This document shows, one piece after another, positions 1-8,413 of a DNA stretch of 32,862 nt. The first letter of the stretch is position 1. The number at the start of each line of letters is the position of its first letter. The notes beneath the pieces were generated by a model. That model was given only the letters and a program-made list of their open reading frames with translations. It made no database searches and was not told the origin of the DNA. Both the position numbers and the translations under genes were made by a program. Location of the stretch: positions 1 through 32,862 of the forward strand of contig JBGTDX010000164.1 of assembly GCA_041748075.1 (NCBI GenBank), given 5' to 3'. This DNA comes from JBGSYJ01 sp041748075 (lineage in GTDB: Bacteria > Acidobacteriota > Thermoanaerobaculia > Gp7-AA8).

Positions 1-130
1 TAATCTCGGCGAAATGGGCGCGCGCCTCGCCCGAAGCTGCAAGCAACTCGCGCAGCGCCGTCTCTTCAGCAGGCGTAGCCTCGCCGTCGACTACCGAATA
101 CATCAGCTGGATGCTCGAAGGATCGGTCAT
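1..130 (-). CDS. Putative anti-sigma factor, N-terminal part (runs off the window)
   Basis: The reading frame begins with ATG at position 130 and is cut by the window edge after 43 residues (MTDPSSIQLMYSVVDGEATP...). Its ATG overlaps the TGA stop of the ECF sigma gene in an ATGA junction, which implies translational coupling. The stretch resembles the start of many ECF anti-sigma factors, where a 'VDGE' segment is followed by a helix rich in Ala, Glu and Arg. No Cys or His of a zinc-binding anti-sigma motif is present in the visible part. The role, holding the upstream-encoded sigma factor inactive, is inferred mainly from the coupled position. It could instead be another small membrane-associated regulator, because the C-terminal part is missing. 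Confidence 0.6.
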   Translation of the reverse strand, partial: MTDPSSIQLMYSVVDGEATPAEETALRELLAASGEARAHFAEI

Positions 131-678
131 GCCTGCCCCACCCTGCCCTTCGCCTCGAGCGTTCGCCGGAGAAGCTGGCGCGCCTCGAAGAGGCGGGACT
201 TGACGGTCTTTTCCGGAATATCGAGCATATCGGCCACCTCACGATACGAACATTGGACGAAGTGTTTGAGGACAACGACGGAACGATACTTCTCCCCGAG
301 GGCGAGCACGGCTTCATGAAGATCGCTCTGCCGCTCCAGGGCCACGAGCCGTTCGGAGGCATCCAGCCCCGGGGCCGGACTCTCCGGATCCAGCGGCTCG
401 AACTGTCGCCGTGCCTCGATGTGATTGATGGCTTCGTTCATCGCGATCCTGTAAATCCAGCTGAAGAACTTCCTGTCCCTGTCGTAACTCGGCAGATGCT
501 CAAACGCCTTGAGGAAGACCTGCTGGCTTAGATCCCGCGCATCGTCATAGTTTCCGATCATCCTGAAGATGATTCGAAAGACCTGTCGCTCATACCGGCG
601 AACCAGAACGCCAAAAGCGTCGAGATCGCCTGAAGCAGCGAGATTCGCCAGAGTGCTGTCCAGCTCTTCTTCAACCAT
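127..678 (-). CDS. ECF-type RNA polymerase sigma factor (sigma-70 family)
   Basis: This 183-residue protein has the two-domain layout of ECF (group IV) sigma factors. Region 2 (about residues 22-90) contains the 'DARDLSQQVFLKAFEHL' helix and 'FFSWIYRIAMNEAINHI', which bind core polymerase and the -10 element. Region 4 (about 120-178) contains 'SYREVADMLDIPEKTVKSRLFEAR', the helix-turn-helix that reads the -35 element. The length is normal for the family. It is followed with a 4-base overlap by a probable anti-sigma gene, the usual arrangement for a sigma factor that responds to an envelope or stress signal. No strong Shine-Dalgarno is visible before the ATG at 678. The stimulus cannot be told from sequence. 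Confidence 0.93.
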   Translation of the reverse strand: MVEEELDSTLANLAASGDLDAFGVLVRRYERQVFRIIFRMIGNYDDARDLSQQVFLKAFEHLPSYDRDRKFFSWIYRIAMNEAINHIEARRQFEPLDPESPAPGLDASERLVALERQSDLHEAVLALGEKYRSVVVLKHFVQCSYREVADMLDIPEKTVKSRLFEARQLLRRTLEAKGRVGQA

Positions 679-720
679 GAAGTACAGGCCGCGGGTCCAG
701 AAGTTGGGTGAGAGCCGGAT

Positions 721-752
721 ATGTTACAGGGGAAGGGGGACGAAGGGTTACA
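721..752 (-). promoter_or_regulatory. Possible ECF-type promoter elements (two TGTAAC boxes)
   Basis: Reading the minus strand toward the sigma gene, TGTAAC occurs at 752-747 and again at 728-723, 24 bases apart. TGTAAC-like -35 elements are common for ECF sigma factors, so autoregulation is plausible. The proximal copy, extended to CCCTGTAACAT (731-721), is also found upstream of the RND efflux operon at 17016-17026. The -10 elements are not clear. The promoter call is inference. Confidence 0.35.
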
Positions 753-833
753 AAAGTGTCACGGGCGGAGTGAAAGCTTCCATTATCCTCCGTTCGTAGG
801 CGTCGCCGTTGCGGTTGAGGACGGTTTCTCTCT

Positions 834-1118
834 CTACTCGATTTCGAAGATCTGATCGAAGCCTGAATATCGGAAGATGTCGCGGATATGGGGATTGACG
901 TTGATGAGGCGCAGTCCCTGGCCCCGTTCACTCAGCCGCTTCTGTGCGGCGAGGAGCACACCGAGTCCAGCGCTCGAGATGTACTCGAGCCTCGAGAAAT
1001 CAACGACCTTCCCTTCGTCGAGAGACAGAAAGACGGTTTTCGCATGTTCCGCCTGCGCAGCATCGAAGCGTCCGATGAGAACGATCTCCAGATTCTCGCC
1101 GGCTTTGATCTCAAGCAT
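834..1118 (-). CDS. STAS-domain anti-sigma factor antagonist (SpoIIAA/RsbV-like)
   Basis: This is a 94-residue single STAS domain. The segment 'VVDFSRLEYISSAGLGVLLAAQKR' (about residues 38-61) is the conserved loop and helix carrying the serine that a cognate RsbW-type kinase phosphorylates (the SSAG serines). 'LRLINVNPHIRDIFRYSGFDQIFEI' matches the family C terminus. In partner switching, the unphosphorylated antagonist binds the kinase and frees its other partner, and the phosphorylated form cannot. The start overlaps the end of the kinase gene by 8 bases, and the PP2C phosphatase lies just upstream, so all three components are co-encoded. No sigma-B-type factor is in the window. The target could be the nearby ECF system or something elsewhere. 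Confidence 0.9.
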   Translation of the reverse strand: MLEIKAGENLEIVLIGRFDAAQAEHAKTVFLSLDEGKVVDFSRLEYISSAGLGVLLAAQKRLSERGQGLRLINVNPHIRDIFRYSGFDQIFEIE

Positions 1119-1530
1119 GGTTGTTCTCTCCCAGCCGCTTGTACAGCGTGACAGTGCTCATGCTCTCTTCGTGCCTGTACTCGACTCGGTCCATGAGATT
1201 CTTGACCAGATGGACCCCGAGGCCGCCGGGTGTGCGCTCCTCGAGCGGTTTCCGTATATCGACTTCGGGCGCGTCCCGGCCGAGGTCGAAACGAACCGAA
1301 TCGTAATCGACCAGCTGGAGAACCAGCTCTCCGTCGCGAACCTTCAGGCTGACCTCGATGTCGCCCGTACCATTCTGATTGTATTTGACGAGATTCGTGA
1401 AGATCTCTTCGAGTGCGAAGTCGACCGCAAATCGCTCGGAAGGATCGATGGCCTCGGCTTCGAAGAACGTTCCCACGAAGCGGACGAGCTCGTCGATCGA
1501 ATCGATCTCCCGCCTGAAACGCGCTCTCAA
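1111..1530 (-). CDS. RsbW/SpoIIAB-like anti-sigma regulatory serine kinase (HATPase_c_2)
   Basis: This 139-residue GHKL-fold ATPase is of the anti-sigma kinase type. The N box is visible as 'FALEEIFTNLVKYNQ' (about residues 39-53). The G2 box is 'PGGLGVHLVKNLMDRVEY' (about 101-118), a signature of bacterial anti-sigma regulatory kinases. Where family members usually have a D-G-x-x-F-D nucleotide loop, this protein reads 'DYDSVRFD', with Ser in place of the glycine, so activity may be altered. The ATG shares an ATGA overlap with the stop of the phosphatase gene. The expected role is to phosphorylate the STAS protein encoded immediately downstream and to sequester an output protein when that antagonist is phosphorylated. 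Confidence 0.88.
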   Translation of the reverse strand: MRARFRREIDSIDELVRFVGTFFEAEAIDPSERFAVDFALEEIFTNLVKYNQNGTGDIEVSLKVRDGELVLQLVDYDSVRFDLGRDAPEVDIRKPLEERTPGGLGVHLVKNLMDRVEYRHEESMSTVTLYKRLGENNHA

Positions 1531-2846
1531 GGAGCCTTTCCCAGGAACCGGATGCTCATCATCGTCATATCGTCTGCCTGAGGAGCATTTCTCACGAAGC
1601 CTTCCACGGCTTTGCTGACGAAACTGACGACCTCGGGCGGCGTGCGCTCGTCACATGCCTCGAGTGCTTCGAGAATCCGTTCGACCGTGAAAAACTCATC
1701 CTGCGCATTCGTCGCTTCCGTGATGCCGTCCGTGTAGAGGAAGACTCCGTCGCCCGGTTCGAGGGTTACCTCCTGAAGAACATACTGATACTTCGGAAGT
1801 ACGCCGAGCACAAGCCCAGGCTCCGATTCGAGCTCGTGAACCTTTCCGTCATGCGTAAGCAGGAACGGACGATCATGACCCGCGTTGCAGTATTGCAGCC
1901 GGCCGTCACGCAGATCGAGGAACCCGCAGAAGGCGGTTACGAACATCGTGGCATCAGTGTCCTCGTGAAGACGCTCGTTAACCGACGAGAAAAGTCTCGC
2001 GGCATCGTTCTGAAGCGACGCGTTCGCGCGACAGAGCGTTTTGGTCACCGCCATCACGAGCGCGGCCCCTACCCCTTTGCCCGCCACGTCACCCACACAG
2101 AAGTAGAGCCTGTCGTCGTCCCAGAAAAAATCATAGAGATCGCCGCCAACCTGACGTGCGGGGTTCATGTGCGCATGGATCTCGAAGCCCGAGCCGGGGT
2201 CCGTCTCCACCGTACCTGATGGAAGCATCCGGAGCTGAATCTGATGGGCCAGCTCGAGCGCTTTTTCATATCGCTCATTTTCTACGTACAGCCTCGTGAG
2301 CTGTGCCCGCTCGAGCGCAACCGCGACATGAGAGGCAAGCGCCAGCATCAAAGTCTCATCCTGCGCGTCGAAACCGCCATTCCTGGTCTTGTTGATGCTC
2401 TGAATGACTCCCAGAAGCCGCCCACCGGAATCGAGTACCGGCGCGGAAAGAATGGAGCGCGTTCGAAAGCCCGACTCGCGATCCCACGCCGGATCGAATC
2501 TCGGGTCCGAGTAAGGATCAGGGATGTTGCTCAGGCGCAGCGTCCGGGCTACATCGCCGGCAACTCCCGATCCGACGGCAAGTTCGATGGTTCTTTCTCC
2601 CATGCCCTGTGCAACGCGGCTCCAGAGACGGTCCCGGGCCTGATCGTAGACAAAGATGCTGGTTCGCTCAGCCTCCACGACGGACGAGGCCTCTTCCACA
2701 ATGGTGGCCAGCAGCGCACCGAGGTCGAGCTCCGAGCTCATCGCCTTGGACAACTCGAGCAGCGCGTAGAGAGCGCGGGCCATCCGGCTGTCCGCTATTC
2801 CGAGCTCGCCCGAAGAAGAAACGTCTGTTTCCGATCGATCAGCCAT
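1527..2846 (-). CDS. GAF-domain PP2C-type phosphatase (RsbU/SpoIIE family)
   Basis: An N-terminal GAF sensor domain (about residues 25-185, including 'ERTSIFVYDQARDRLWSRVA' and 'SILSAPVLDSGGRLLGVIQSINK') is followed by a SpoIIE-type PP2C catalytic domain (about 215-437). Metal-binding landmarks are 'GGDLYDFF', 'GDVAGKGVGAALVM', 'YTDGITEA' and 'DDMTMM'. The enzyme should dephosphorylate the STAS antagonist encoded two genes downstream, with the GAF domain sensing a small molecule or signal. ATG at 2846 is preferred because GGAG lies 5 bases upstream. A GTG at 2852 would add two residues. It heads an overlapping phosphatase-kinase-antagonist operon. Confidence 0.92.
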   Translation of the reverse strand: MADRSETDVSSSGELGIADSRMARALYALLELSKAMSSELDLGALLATIVEEASSVVEAERTSIFVYDQARDRLWSRVAQGMGERTIELAVGSGVAGDVARTLRLSNIPDPYSDPRFDPAWDRESGFRTRSILSAPVLDSGGRLLGVIQSINKTRNGGFDAQDETLMLALASHVAVALERAQLTRLYVENERYEKALELAHQIQLRMLPSGTVETDPGSGFEIHAHMNPARQVGGDLYDFFWDDDRLYFCVGDVAGKGVGAALVMAVTKTLCRANASLQNDAARLFSSVNERLHEDTDATMFVTAFCGFLDLRDGRLQYCNAGHDRPFLLTHDGKVHELESEPGLVLGVLPKYQYVLQEVTLEPGDGVFLYTDGITEATNAQDEFFTVERILEALEACDERTPPEVVSFVSKAVEGFVRNAPQADDMTMMSIRFLGKAP

Positions 2847-2905
2847 ATGCACTCCAACCGCAAGGAAGATGCGGATTCTGTTGCAGCATTCCGGGACGGA
2901 ACGCG

Positions 2906-2911
2906 ATTATA
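2906..2911 (-). promoter_or_regulatory. Possible -10 element (TATAAT) for the partner-switching operon
   Basis: On the minus strand a perfect TATAAT lies about 60 bases upstream of the GAF-PP2C start. The -35 position, 17 bases further upstream, has no good TTGACA match, so this may be a weak or activator-dependent promoter. A perfect 6-bp hairpin (CCCCTG-CAC-CAGGGG, 2920-2934) covers the spacer region. Confidence 0.35.
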
Positions 2912-3065
2912 GTCCCAGTCCCCTGCACCAGGGGTAGCCCCTTTTCGAGAGCGGGAGCGGCCAGCTGCCGCATCCCCCGCCAGGAGCCGCTAGCCAGGGT
3001 GGCGGCAAGGCAAACCGCGGCCACCGATAAATCGCCCGAATCGTTTAGGATCACACGATGGAATC

Positions 3066-3777
3066 ATGGCGTTGAAATCGCGGGTCGCCGGAGGCTTCGG
3101 GCTTCTCCGCTTTCTCTCCCGCCCACTCGAGCATGATGAAGCCCTGTCGCAGGTGACCCGACAGGTCGCCGGTAGAGAGGATCGCTTCCTCGCATCCGCT
3201 CGCGATCTGATCTATGCGGATTCCGAGAGCCCGTACCGGCAGCTCCTCGAGTGGAGCGGTTGCCGCGTACGGAGATCTGAGGGCCGCGGTACGACGTCGC
3301 GGCATTGAAGGAGCCTTGTCGGAACTCCGCGACGCAGGCGTTCATGTGACGCTCGAGGAGTTCAAAGGCCTCAGGCCCATCATCCGAAAAGGCCTGCTGA
3401 TCGAGTCCGGACCGGAGGCGTTCGACAGCACCCGAAGTTCCGGGGGCATCGCTGCCTCAACGAGTGGAAGCCGCTCGGCCGGTACGCAGGTGATGTTCGG
3501 GTGGGACCTGATCGCCGATGAGGATCTCCCGCAGCGAGGTGATAGCGAACTGATCACCATCGACGTACCTGCCGGCTCGCCGGCGGTCGACCGCCAGATT
3601 GTCGAGCTGGGACTTCCCTCTGAGACGCTTGTTCTGCTGGCTTACCGTGGCGAAGGATTCTTCGCGCCGAATGGGTCGACCATCATCCGGCCGGGAGACA
3701 AATTGATCGTTCTGACAAATGAGCGGTCCGTCGACGAAACACGGCACATTCTTCAGGGACGGGGACTGTCGTCGTGA
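3066..3777 (+). pseudogene. Chimeric decayed gene: acyl-CoA-synthetase-like head, frameshift, antiporter RCK_C tail
   Basis: From ATG 3066 the frame encodes 'ALSQVTRQVAGREDRFLASA' and 'SPYRQLLEWSGC', resembling the N terminus of a large acyl-CoA-synthetase (CapK-like ligase) family. The match then jumps to the +1 frame near 3262-3265 and continues as 'AYGDLRAAVRRRGIEGALSE' and 'VTLEEFKGLRPIIRKG', up to 'TSGSRSAGTQV', where the ligase nucleotide motif should follow. Instead, from about 3490-3514 the same frame carries 'SELITIDVPAGSPAVDRQIV' and 'NGSTIIRPGDKLIVLTN', a typical RCK_C (TrkA-C) domain such as ends cation/proton antiporters, closing at TGA 3777. The simplest reading is a deletion that fused two unrelated genes, plus a one-base frameshift. 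An expressed 187-residue product starting at 3214 is possible but would lack both parent activities. Family names are from recognition, not a search. Confidence 0.7.
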
Positions 3778-3832
3778 GCCTGAACAATGGCCCCGGATAT
3801 TGGCCTGAGACGCAACCAGCGGGCTGTTTTGT

Positions 3833-5188
3833 CTAGTGACTCCAGCTCTCCGAGATCGTCTTCCATCGCCCGCCTTCCCGGGTCATCCTGATCGTCCCGC
3901 TCGTTCGATCTCCCGTTTCGCGGTCCCGCCCTTCGACCTTCAGCATTGCCCGATCGCCGTCGCTGTAACCCTCGACTACCTGGACCCTTTCAGGACGCAT
4001 CGCCTTCACCAGCTCCAGCATGAGGTCCGCCTCGGGATCGTCGAACGCCTCTTCTGGAATGTCGAGGCCCAGCTCCTTGAGCTCACGGAGTGAACGCGCA
4101 CTCTCGACAGCCTGGAACTCTGCCAGCCAGGCCTTCCCGATCGGGCCTCCTCCCTTCGGAAGTACCTTCGCGTTGGAAGCGTCGAGCACGAAGTCGCCCG
4201 GCTTGCCGCTCGGCTGCACGGCTGCGTTGAAGGTGACGTCGTAGCTGTACGTCTGCCCCATGAACTCCTTCTCTTCGCGTGTGCGCAGTGTTCCCTCGAT
4301 CTCCTTTTCGTTGAATCGGATCGCATCGAACGCGGCGAGCCGGTTCCCCGAGACCATCGCTCCGAGCTCTCCGGAAAGGGCGAGGATGACGGTGGGCTCC
4401 TCCTGGTCATCGATCTCCACCCGGATGGCGTGAAGCTTCCCACTGTCTGCCAACTCGACGAGGGCGCTCTGATCACTGGCCTGTTCGCTCGTAACAGGGA
4501 TGTTCGAGAGCAGGACGTGCGTATCCCGCTTCGTGTCATCGAAGGTGTTCCGCTCGGAGTAGGCATAGGCGTGCGCGATGGGATGAGCGACGCCTCCGAC
4601 GACGAAAGTGCCCTTCGCAGTCCCGGCCGAAAGCCCCGTCGTGCGCGCGGCCAGCGCCGTGTCGGCCGCAGGATTCGCGGCGAATACCTTGTCATGTCCC
4701 ACTCTGGCCTTGAAGTGGACGTTGAAGGCCCACGTGTGGTCGAAAAATGAATCCGGCTCGTCGAGCCGCGCCTTGTACTCTACGACATCCCCGGCTTCCG
4801 AGATCTTCTCGAGCACGATCGCGCCCGATCCCGTTCCGAGGGGAGCCCACTCATGGTTGTAGATCTGGACTCCGGCGACTCGGTCGCCGCTGATCGTGAG
4901 AATGAGCGCTTCGATCTCCCCGGCCCTGGCCGGCTCGACCAGCGCGTAGTCATCAGCGAGCTCACGCGGCCGCAGGGGTCGTGAAGCGAGAAGGACGACG
5001 AGGTTCTCCCCACCTTCCTCCTCCGCATATTCGTCCGGCTCCATGCGCGCCCATGCGTAGCTGAGCGATTTCTCTTCACCGTCGGTGACGAGAACACCTG
5101 TGGCTTCGCCGGTCTCGATCGCCGCCGCCGGGTACGAAAAAACAGCAAGCACCAGAAACAAACCGATGGACACGGGGGACAAACGCAT
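3833..5188 (-). CDS. Secreted protein of unknown function with an internal duplication
   Basis: The start at 5188 is chosen because AGGAGG precedes it by 5 bases and because it opens a clean signal peptide (MRLSPVSIGLFLVLAVFSYP, cut near AAA at 21-23). The longer open frame to 5266 lacks both. The mature protein contains two related modules, about residues 27-163 and 190-325. Each has the order 'G.(V/F)V..G....(Y/A)A.A', a 'LL(A/S)' strand, a 'LVE.A..G....I...I' segment, and a closing strand pair ('HTWAFNVHFKARV' versus 'QTYSYDVTFNAAV'). The C-terminal part (about 345-451) ends in 'GTIRMTREGGRWKTISESWS', like the last strands of an NTF2/DUF4878-type fold. I do not recognise a named family. 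A periplasmic or exported binding role is possible but not shown. Confidence 0.85.
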   Translation of the reverse strand: MRLSPVSIGLFLVLAVFSYPAAAIETGEATGVLVTDGEEKSLSYAWARMEPDEYAEEEGGENLVVLLASRPLRPRELADDYALVEPARAGEIEALILTISGDRVAGVQIYNHEWAPLGTGSGAIVLEKISEAGDVVEYKARLDEPDSFFDHTWAFNVHFKARVGHDKVFAANPAADTALAARTTGLSAGTAKGTFVVGGVAHPIAHAYAYSERNTFDDTKRDTHVLLSNIPVTSEQASDQSALVELADSGKLHAIRVEIDDQEEPTVILALSGELGAMVSGNRLAAFDAIRFNEKEIEGTLRTREEKEFMGQTYSYDVTFNAAVQPSGKPGDFVLDASNAKVLPKGGGPIGKAWLAEFQAVESARSLRELKELGLDIPEEAFDDPEADLMLELVKAMRPERVQVVEGYSDGDRAMLKVEGRDRETGDRTSGTIRMTREGGRWKTISESWSH

Positions 5189-5324
5189 GCGGCCTCCTGA
5201 GCGTGAAGAGATGGATGTTTGATGCAGCGTGACGATAGCCCCCATGTAGTGTCGGGTCAATGCCAAAGCCCGCTCGGCAGTCTGCGCTCTCTACATCCGG
5301 CCCGATTGGCGATAGCATCGTCCG

Positions 5325-6842
5325 ATGACGAGAAAAACGACGGTCCTGATTCTGCTCTTCCTCGCCGTCCCTGTTGTCGCGGAAACGACCACGGTCCAAT
5401 CTGTGCGCAAGTGGCGAACGGCAAACGAAGCGAGGATCATCACGGAACTGGCGGAGCTCCTTTCCCTCCCTAACGTCGCATCCGACGCGGTCAACATTGA
5501 TCGAAACGTAACCGAGCTTCAGTCCATGCTCGAGCATCGCGGGTTCGCGGTCGAGCGACTGGAGGTTACCGGCTCTCCGCCCGCGGTCTTCGGCGAGCGG
5601 AAAGCAGCGGACGCGACGCGCACTCTGGTTTTCTATGCGCACTACGACGGGCAGCCGGTGGTCCCTGAGGAGTGGGCGAGCGACCCGTGGACACCGACGT
5701 TGCTCGACGCCCCGCGGGACAAGGGCGGTCGTCCGCTCGATCTGGCGCGGCTCACCTCGCCCGTTCCGCCGGAGTCCCGCCTCTACGCCCGGAGCTCGAG
5801 CGACGACAAGGCTCCGATCGTCGCATTCCTGTCCGCGATCGATGCGCTCGCAGCAGGCGGCGTTCCGATCCGGACGAACATCAAAATCTTTCTCGAGGGA
5901 GAAGAGGAAAACGGTTCGCCGCATCTCGAGACGATGCTTCGAACACATGCGGAGAAACTGAAAGGCGATCTCTGGATCTTCGGAGATGGACCGGTTCATC
6001 AGTCACGTGCGATGCAGATCTACTACGGCGTCCGGGGCGTGACGACGATGGAACTGACGACATACGGCCCATCCCGAGCACTGCACAGCGGACACTACGG
6101 AAACTGGGCGCCGAATCCGATTGTCACGATGATCTCGGTACTCGCTTCCATGCGGGATACCGAGGGGCGGATCCTCATCGACGACTTTCATGATGACGTA
6201 CGGCCGCTCACCGGTGCCGAGAAAGAAGCTCTTGCAAGAATCCCGTCGAGCGACGCTCAGATGCGGGACGAGCTTGCACTCGGAAGGTCCGAGGGTGCCG
6301 GCCAATCCCTGGCTGAGCGGATCACGATTCCGGCGATGAACATCAGGGGCATCAGCGGTGGCGCCGTCGGCGAACGATCTGCGAACGCAATTCCCACCCA
6401 CGCCACCGCTTCGCTCGACTTCCGTCTCGTTCCCGACCAAACTCCCGAACGGGTCATCACGCTCGTTCGCGGCCACCTGTTGAAGCAGGGGTTCCACGTA
6501 GTCACCGATGAGCCGACTCGCGATGAGCTTCGCAAACATCCGAAAGTGATCCGCATGCGTGCAAGTGGGGACGGTTATCCTTCCGCGCGAACGGACATGG
6601 CGCTTCCAATCGTTGGGGAAGCGGCGGAGGCTGTACGGCGTGCGCGTCCGAACCTCATCGAGATGCCGACACTCGGCGGAAGCCTTCCGATCTTTCTGTT
6701 CCAGAAAGTCCTCGGAGCACCATTGATCGGTGTGCCGATCGTGAATCACGACAACAGCCAGCATGCCGCAGATGAAAATGTGCGCATTCAAAATCTGTGG
6801 GACGGCATTGAGGTGTACGCGGCGATTCTTGCGGAGATGTAG
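5325..6842 (+). CDS. Secreted M20-family zinc metallopeptidase
   Basis: This 505-residue protein begins with a signal peptide (MTRKTTVLILLFLAVPVVAE). It then shows the M20 di-zinc landmarks: 'LVFYAHYDGQPVVP' (His106, Asp108), 'YARSSSDDKAP' (Asp161 region), 'FLEGEEENGSPHL' (catalytic and bridging Glu near 192-195), 'WIFGDGPVHQ', and 'PIVNHDNSQHAADENVRI' near the C terminus, which supplies a last His ligand. The lid/dimerisation domain lies between about residues 225 and 390 ('HSGHYGNWAPNP', 'SANAIPTHATASLDFRLVPD'). The closest functional analogues are dipeptidases and carboxypeptidases that act on peptides outside the cytoplasm. It is transcribed away from the duplicated secreted protein. The Shine-Dalgarno is weak. 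Confidence 0.93.
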   Translation: MTRKTTVLILLFLAVPVVAETTTVQSVRKWRTANEARIITELAELLSLPNVASDAVNIDRNVTELQSMLEHRGFAVERLEVTGSPPAVFGERKAADATRTLVFYAHYDGQPVVPEEWASDPWTPTLLDAPRDKGGRPLDLARLTSPVPPESRLYARSSSDDKAPIVAFLSAIDALAAGGVPIRTNIKIFLEGEEENGSPHLETMLRTHAEKLKGDLWIFGDGPVHQSRAMQIYYGVRGVTTMELTTYGPSRALHSGHYGNWAPNPIVTMISVLASMRDTEGRILIDDFHDDVRPLTGAEKEALARIPSSDAQMRDELALGRSEGAGQSLAERITIPAMNIRGISGGAVGERSANAIPTHATASLDFRLVPDQTPERVITLVRGHLLKQGFHVVTDEPTRDELRKHPKVIRMRASGDGYPSARTDMALPIVGEAAEAVRRARPNLIEMPTLGGSLPIFLFQKVLGAPLIGVPIVNHDNSQHAADENVRIQNLWDGIEVYAAILAEM

Positions 6843-6867
6843 GCGCGGGGAGAGGGGTTCCGATGAT

Positions 6868-6902
6868 CTAGTGGCCTGTATTTCACCAATACAGGCCACT
6901 AG
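6868..6902. terminator. 15-bp perfect palindrome between convergent genes (also a dispersed repeat)
   Basis: CTAGTGGCCTGTATT, a TCACC loop, and the exact complement AATACAGGCCACTAG form a 15-bp perfect stem. It lies between the ends of the M20 peptidase (plus) and the ABC permease (minus), and the permease's TAG stop (6901-6899) is part of it. There is no U tract, so it would be a bidirectional hairpin end rather than a classical intrinsic terminator. The right half plus loop recurs once in the window at 32753-32774. Confidence 0.6.
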
Positions 6903-8413
6903 GCTCGCGAAATCCTGCCGGCGAAGAGGGAAAGCGCCACGGCGCTGATCGCGGCGACTCCCCACGCAGCAGCCCTCGACGGATCGAACGTCTGATGAAA
7001 ACCGGCAAAGTCGATAAACGACGCGGCATCATTCACGGCGATGTAGACGGCCATCAGGAGGATCGCGATGAACGAACGGGGGCCGCCCGTGAGAAACCCG
7101 AGCAGGTTGGCGATTCCGGCGAGAAGGAGCATTCCACCGGCCAGCCGCAGAGCTCTGACCGGATCTCCCATCCCGAACCGGATCAGCAGCGGCAACATCA
7201 CAATGAGCAGCACCAGGATCGAGGTCGCGAACTTCCACGCGCCCGACCTTCCCGCGATCACCGGCGAGGGGCCGATGAGCGCGGTCGTACCGCCGATCTT
7301 CTCCCGCGCTGCAATTCCCGCAATGAGGAATCCGCCTGCGATGACGACGATCGGGACGGCGCCTTTCCCATCAGCAAGCGCAGCAATCCACGCAACCGCA
7401 ATCGCAATGATCCCCCGCGGTCGCTCCATGAACGTCAGCCTGGCGTCCCACATGGCAGCGGTGATCAATCCTCTCGGCCGCGGAGGAACGATCCACGTCA
7501 CGAGCCGCCCGAGGAAAGCGAACCGTTGTGTGCTCGAACCCTCGTTCCTGCTCGGCGTCCGGACCTTCGCGGGATCGAACCTGTGAAACATCATCATCGC
7601 GGGCAGAAGAAGCGCGAGTGGGGAAAGTGCATTCGCGGCGCGAGACACCACGGACGCGGAGCTCAAGGGGATCCCGTCGAATGCCAGCGGAGGCTTCGTG
7701 ACGTCGAAGTTCGAGGCGCCGATGCTGAGCGAATCAGTCCCGGTCTGCTGCTTGATGGAACTGAGAACCCAGCCGAGACCCGAAGGATCGAACCACTGCG
7801 CCCTGCCACCCATCGCTGTCGCCGAGTTGATTCCCATGAGCGTCATCCAGAGCACAAAGAATGCGATGTCCCCCGCGCGTGTGCGGAGAAGCGGAGTGAC
7901 TTCAAAGAGGATCGCAAGAGCCGACACCGTCACCACCGCAGGAATGCAGATGAGAAGGTACTGAGCTCCGAAAGTGAGAGGATCGAATGTACCTTCTCCG
8001 CGGATCAGGACCATCACGAAGCTGCCCGCTGCAAATACTGCGAGAAGCGAGCAGAGGAACGCCAGGTTTCCCAGGAATCGCCCGACGATGTACGTGGCGC
8101 TCCGAAGTGGAGTCGAGGCGAGCATCTGACCGACCCGGCTTCGCAGATCGCGCGACACGGCGTTCGAGATCGCGTAGAAGCCGAAAAGTCCCACGAAGAT
8201 CGTGGAGATGGCTGCCGTAGCCAGACCGATCGTTCCTGCGGTATAGAGCGCCCGCTGCCCGTCGACAACGATTACGGCACGGCCTGTCACGGGATCTGGA
8301 ATCCACATCCAGGCAACCGCAAGCATGATGCCGATGAGCACCAGAGTCGAGAGCCTGCGAAACCGCGTGAGAACGTCCGCGATGACGAACGCTTTCAGGA
8401 CGCTGAAGCTCAC
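6899..8413 (-). CDS. ABC-2-type exporter permease subunit
   Basis: This 504-residue polytopic membrane protein has two halves of about six hydrophobic segments, for example 'LVLIGIMLAVAWMWI', 'TIFVGLFGFYAISNAVSRDL' and 'FLCSLLAVFAAGSFVMVLI' in the first half and 'ILVLLIVMLPLLIRF' and 'LLLAGIANLLGFLTG' in the second. 'YAISNAVSRDLRSRVGQMLA' is the cytoplasmic coupling segment common in ABC-2 permeases. The GTG start at 8413 is chosen because it overlaps the ATPase stop (GTGA) and is preceded by GGGAGG. The longer frame to 8551 would run antisense to no feature and lacks such a site. Together with the ATPase it should form a complete exporter. The substrate is unknown. Confidence 0.85.
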   Translation of the reverse strand: MSFSVLKAFVIADVLTRFRRLSTLVLIGIMLAVAWMWIPDPVTGRAVIVVDGQRALYTAGTIGLATAAISTIFVGLFGFYAISNAVSRDLRSRVGQMLASTPLRSATYIVGRFLGNLAFLCSLLAVFAAGSFVMVLIRGEGTFDPLTFGAQYLLICIPAVVTVSALAILFEVTPLLRTRAGDIAFFVLWMTLMGINSATAMGGRAQWFDPSGLGWVLSSIKQQTGTDSLSIGASNFDVTKPPLAFDGIPLSSASVVSRAANALSPLALLLPAMMMFHRFDPAKVRTPSRNEGSSTQRFAFLGRLVTWIVPPRPRGLITAAMWDARLTFMERPRGIIAIAVAWIAALADGKGAVPIVVIAGGFLIAGIAAREKIGGTTALIGPSPVIAGRSGAWKFATSILVLLIVMLPLLIRFGMGDPVRALRLAGGMLLLAGIANLLGFLTGGPRSFIAILLMAVYIAVNDAASFIDFAGFHQTFDPSRAAAWGVAAISAVALSLFAGRISRA

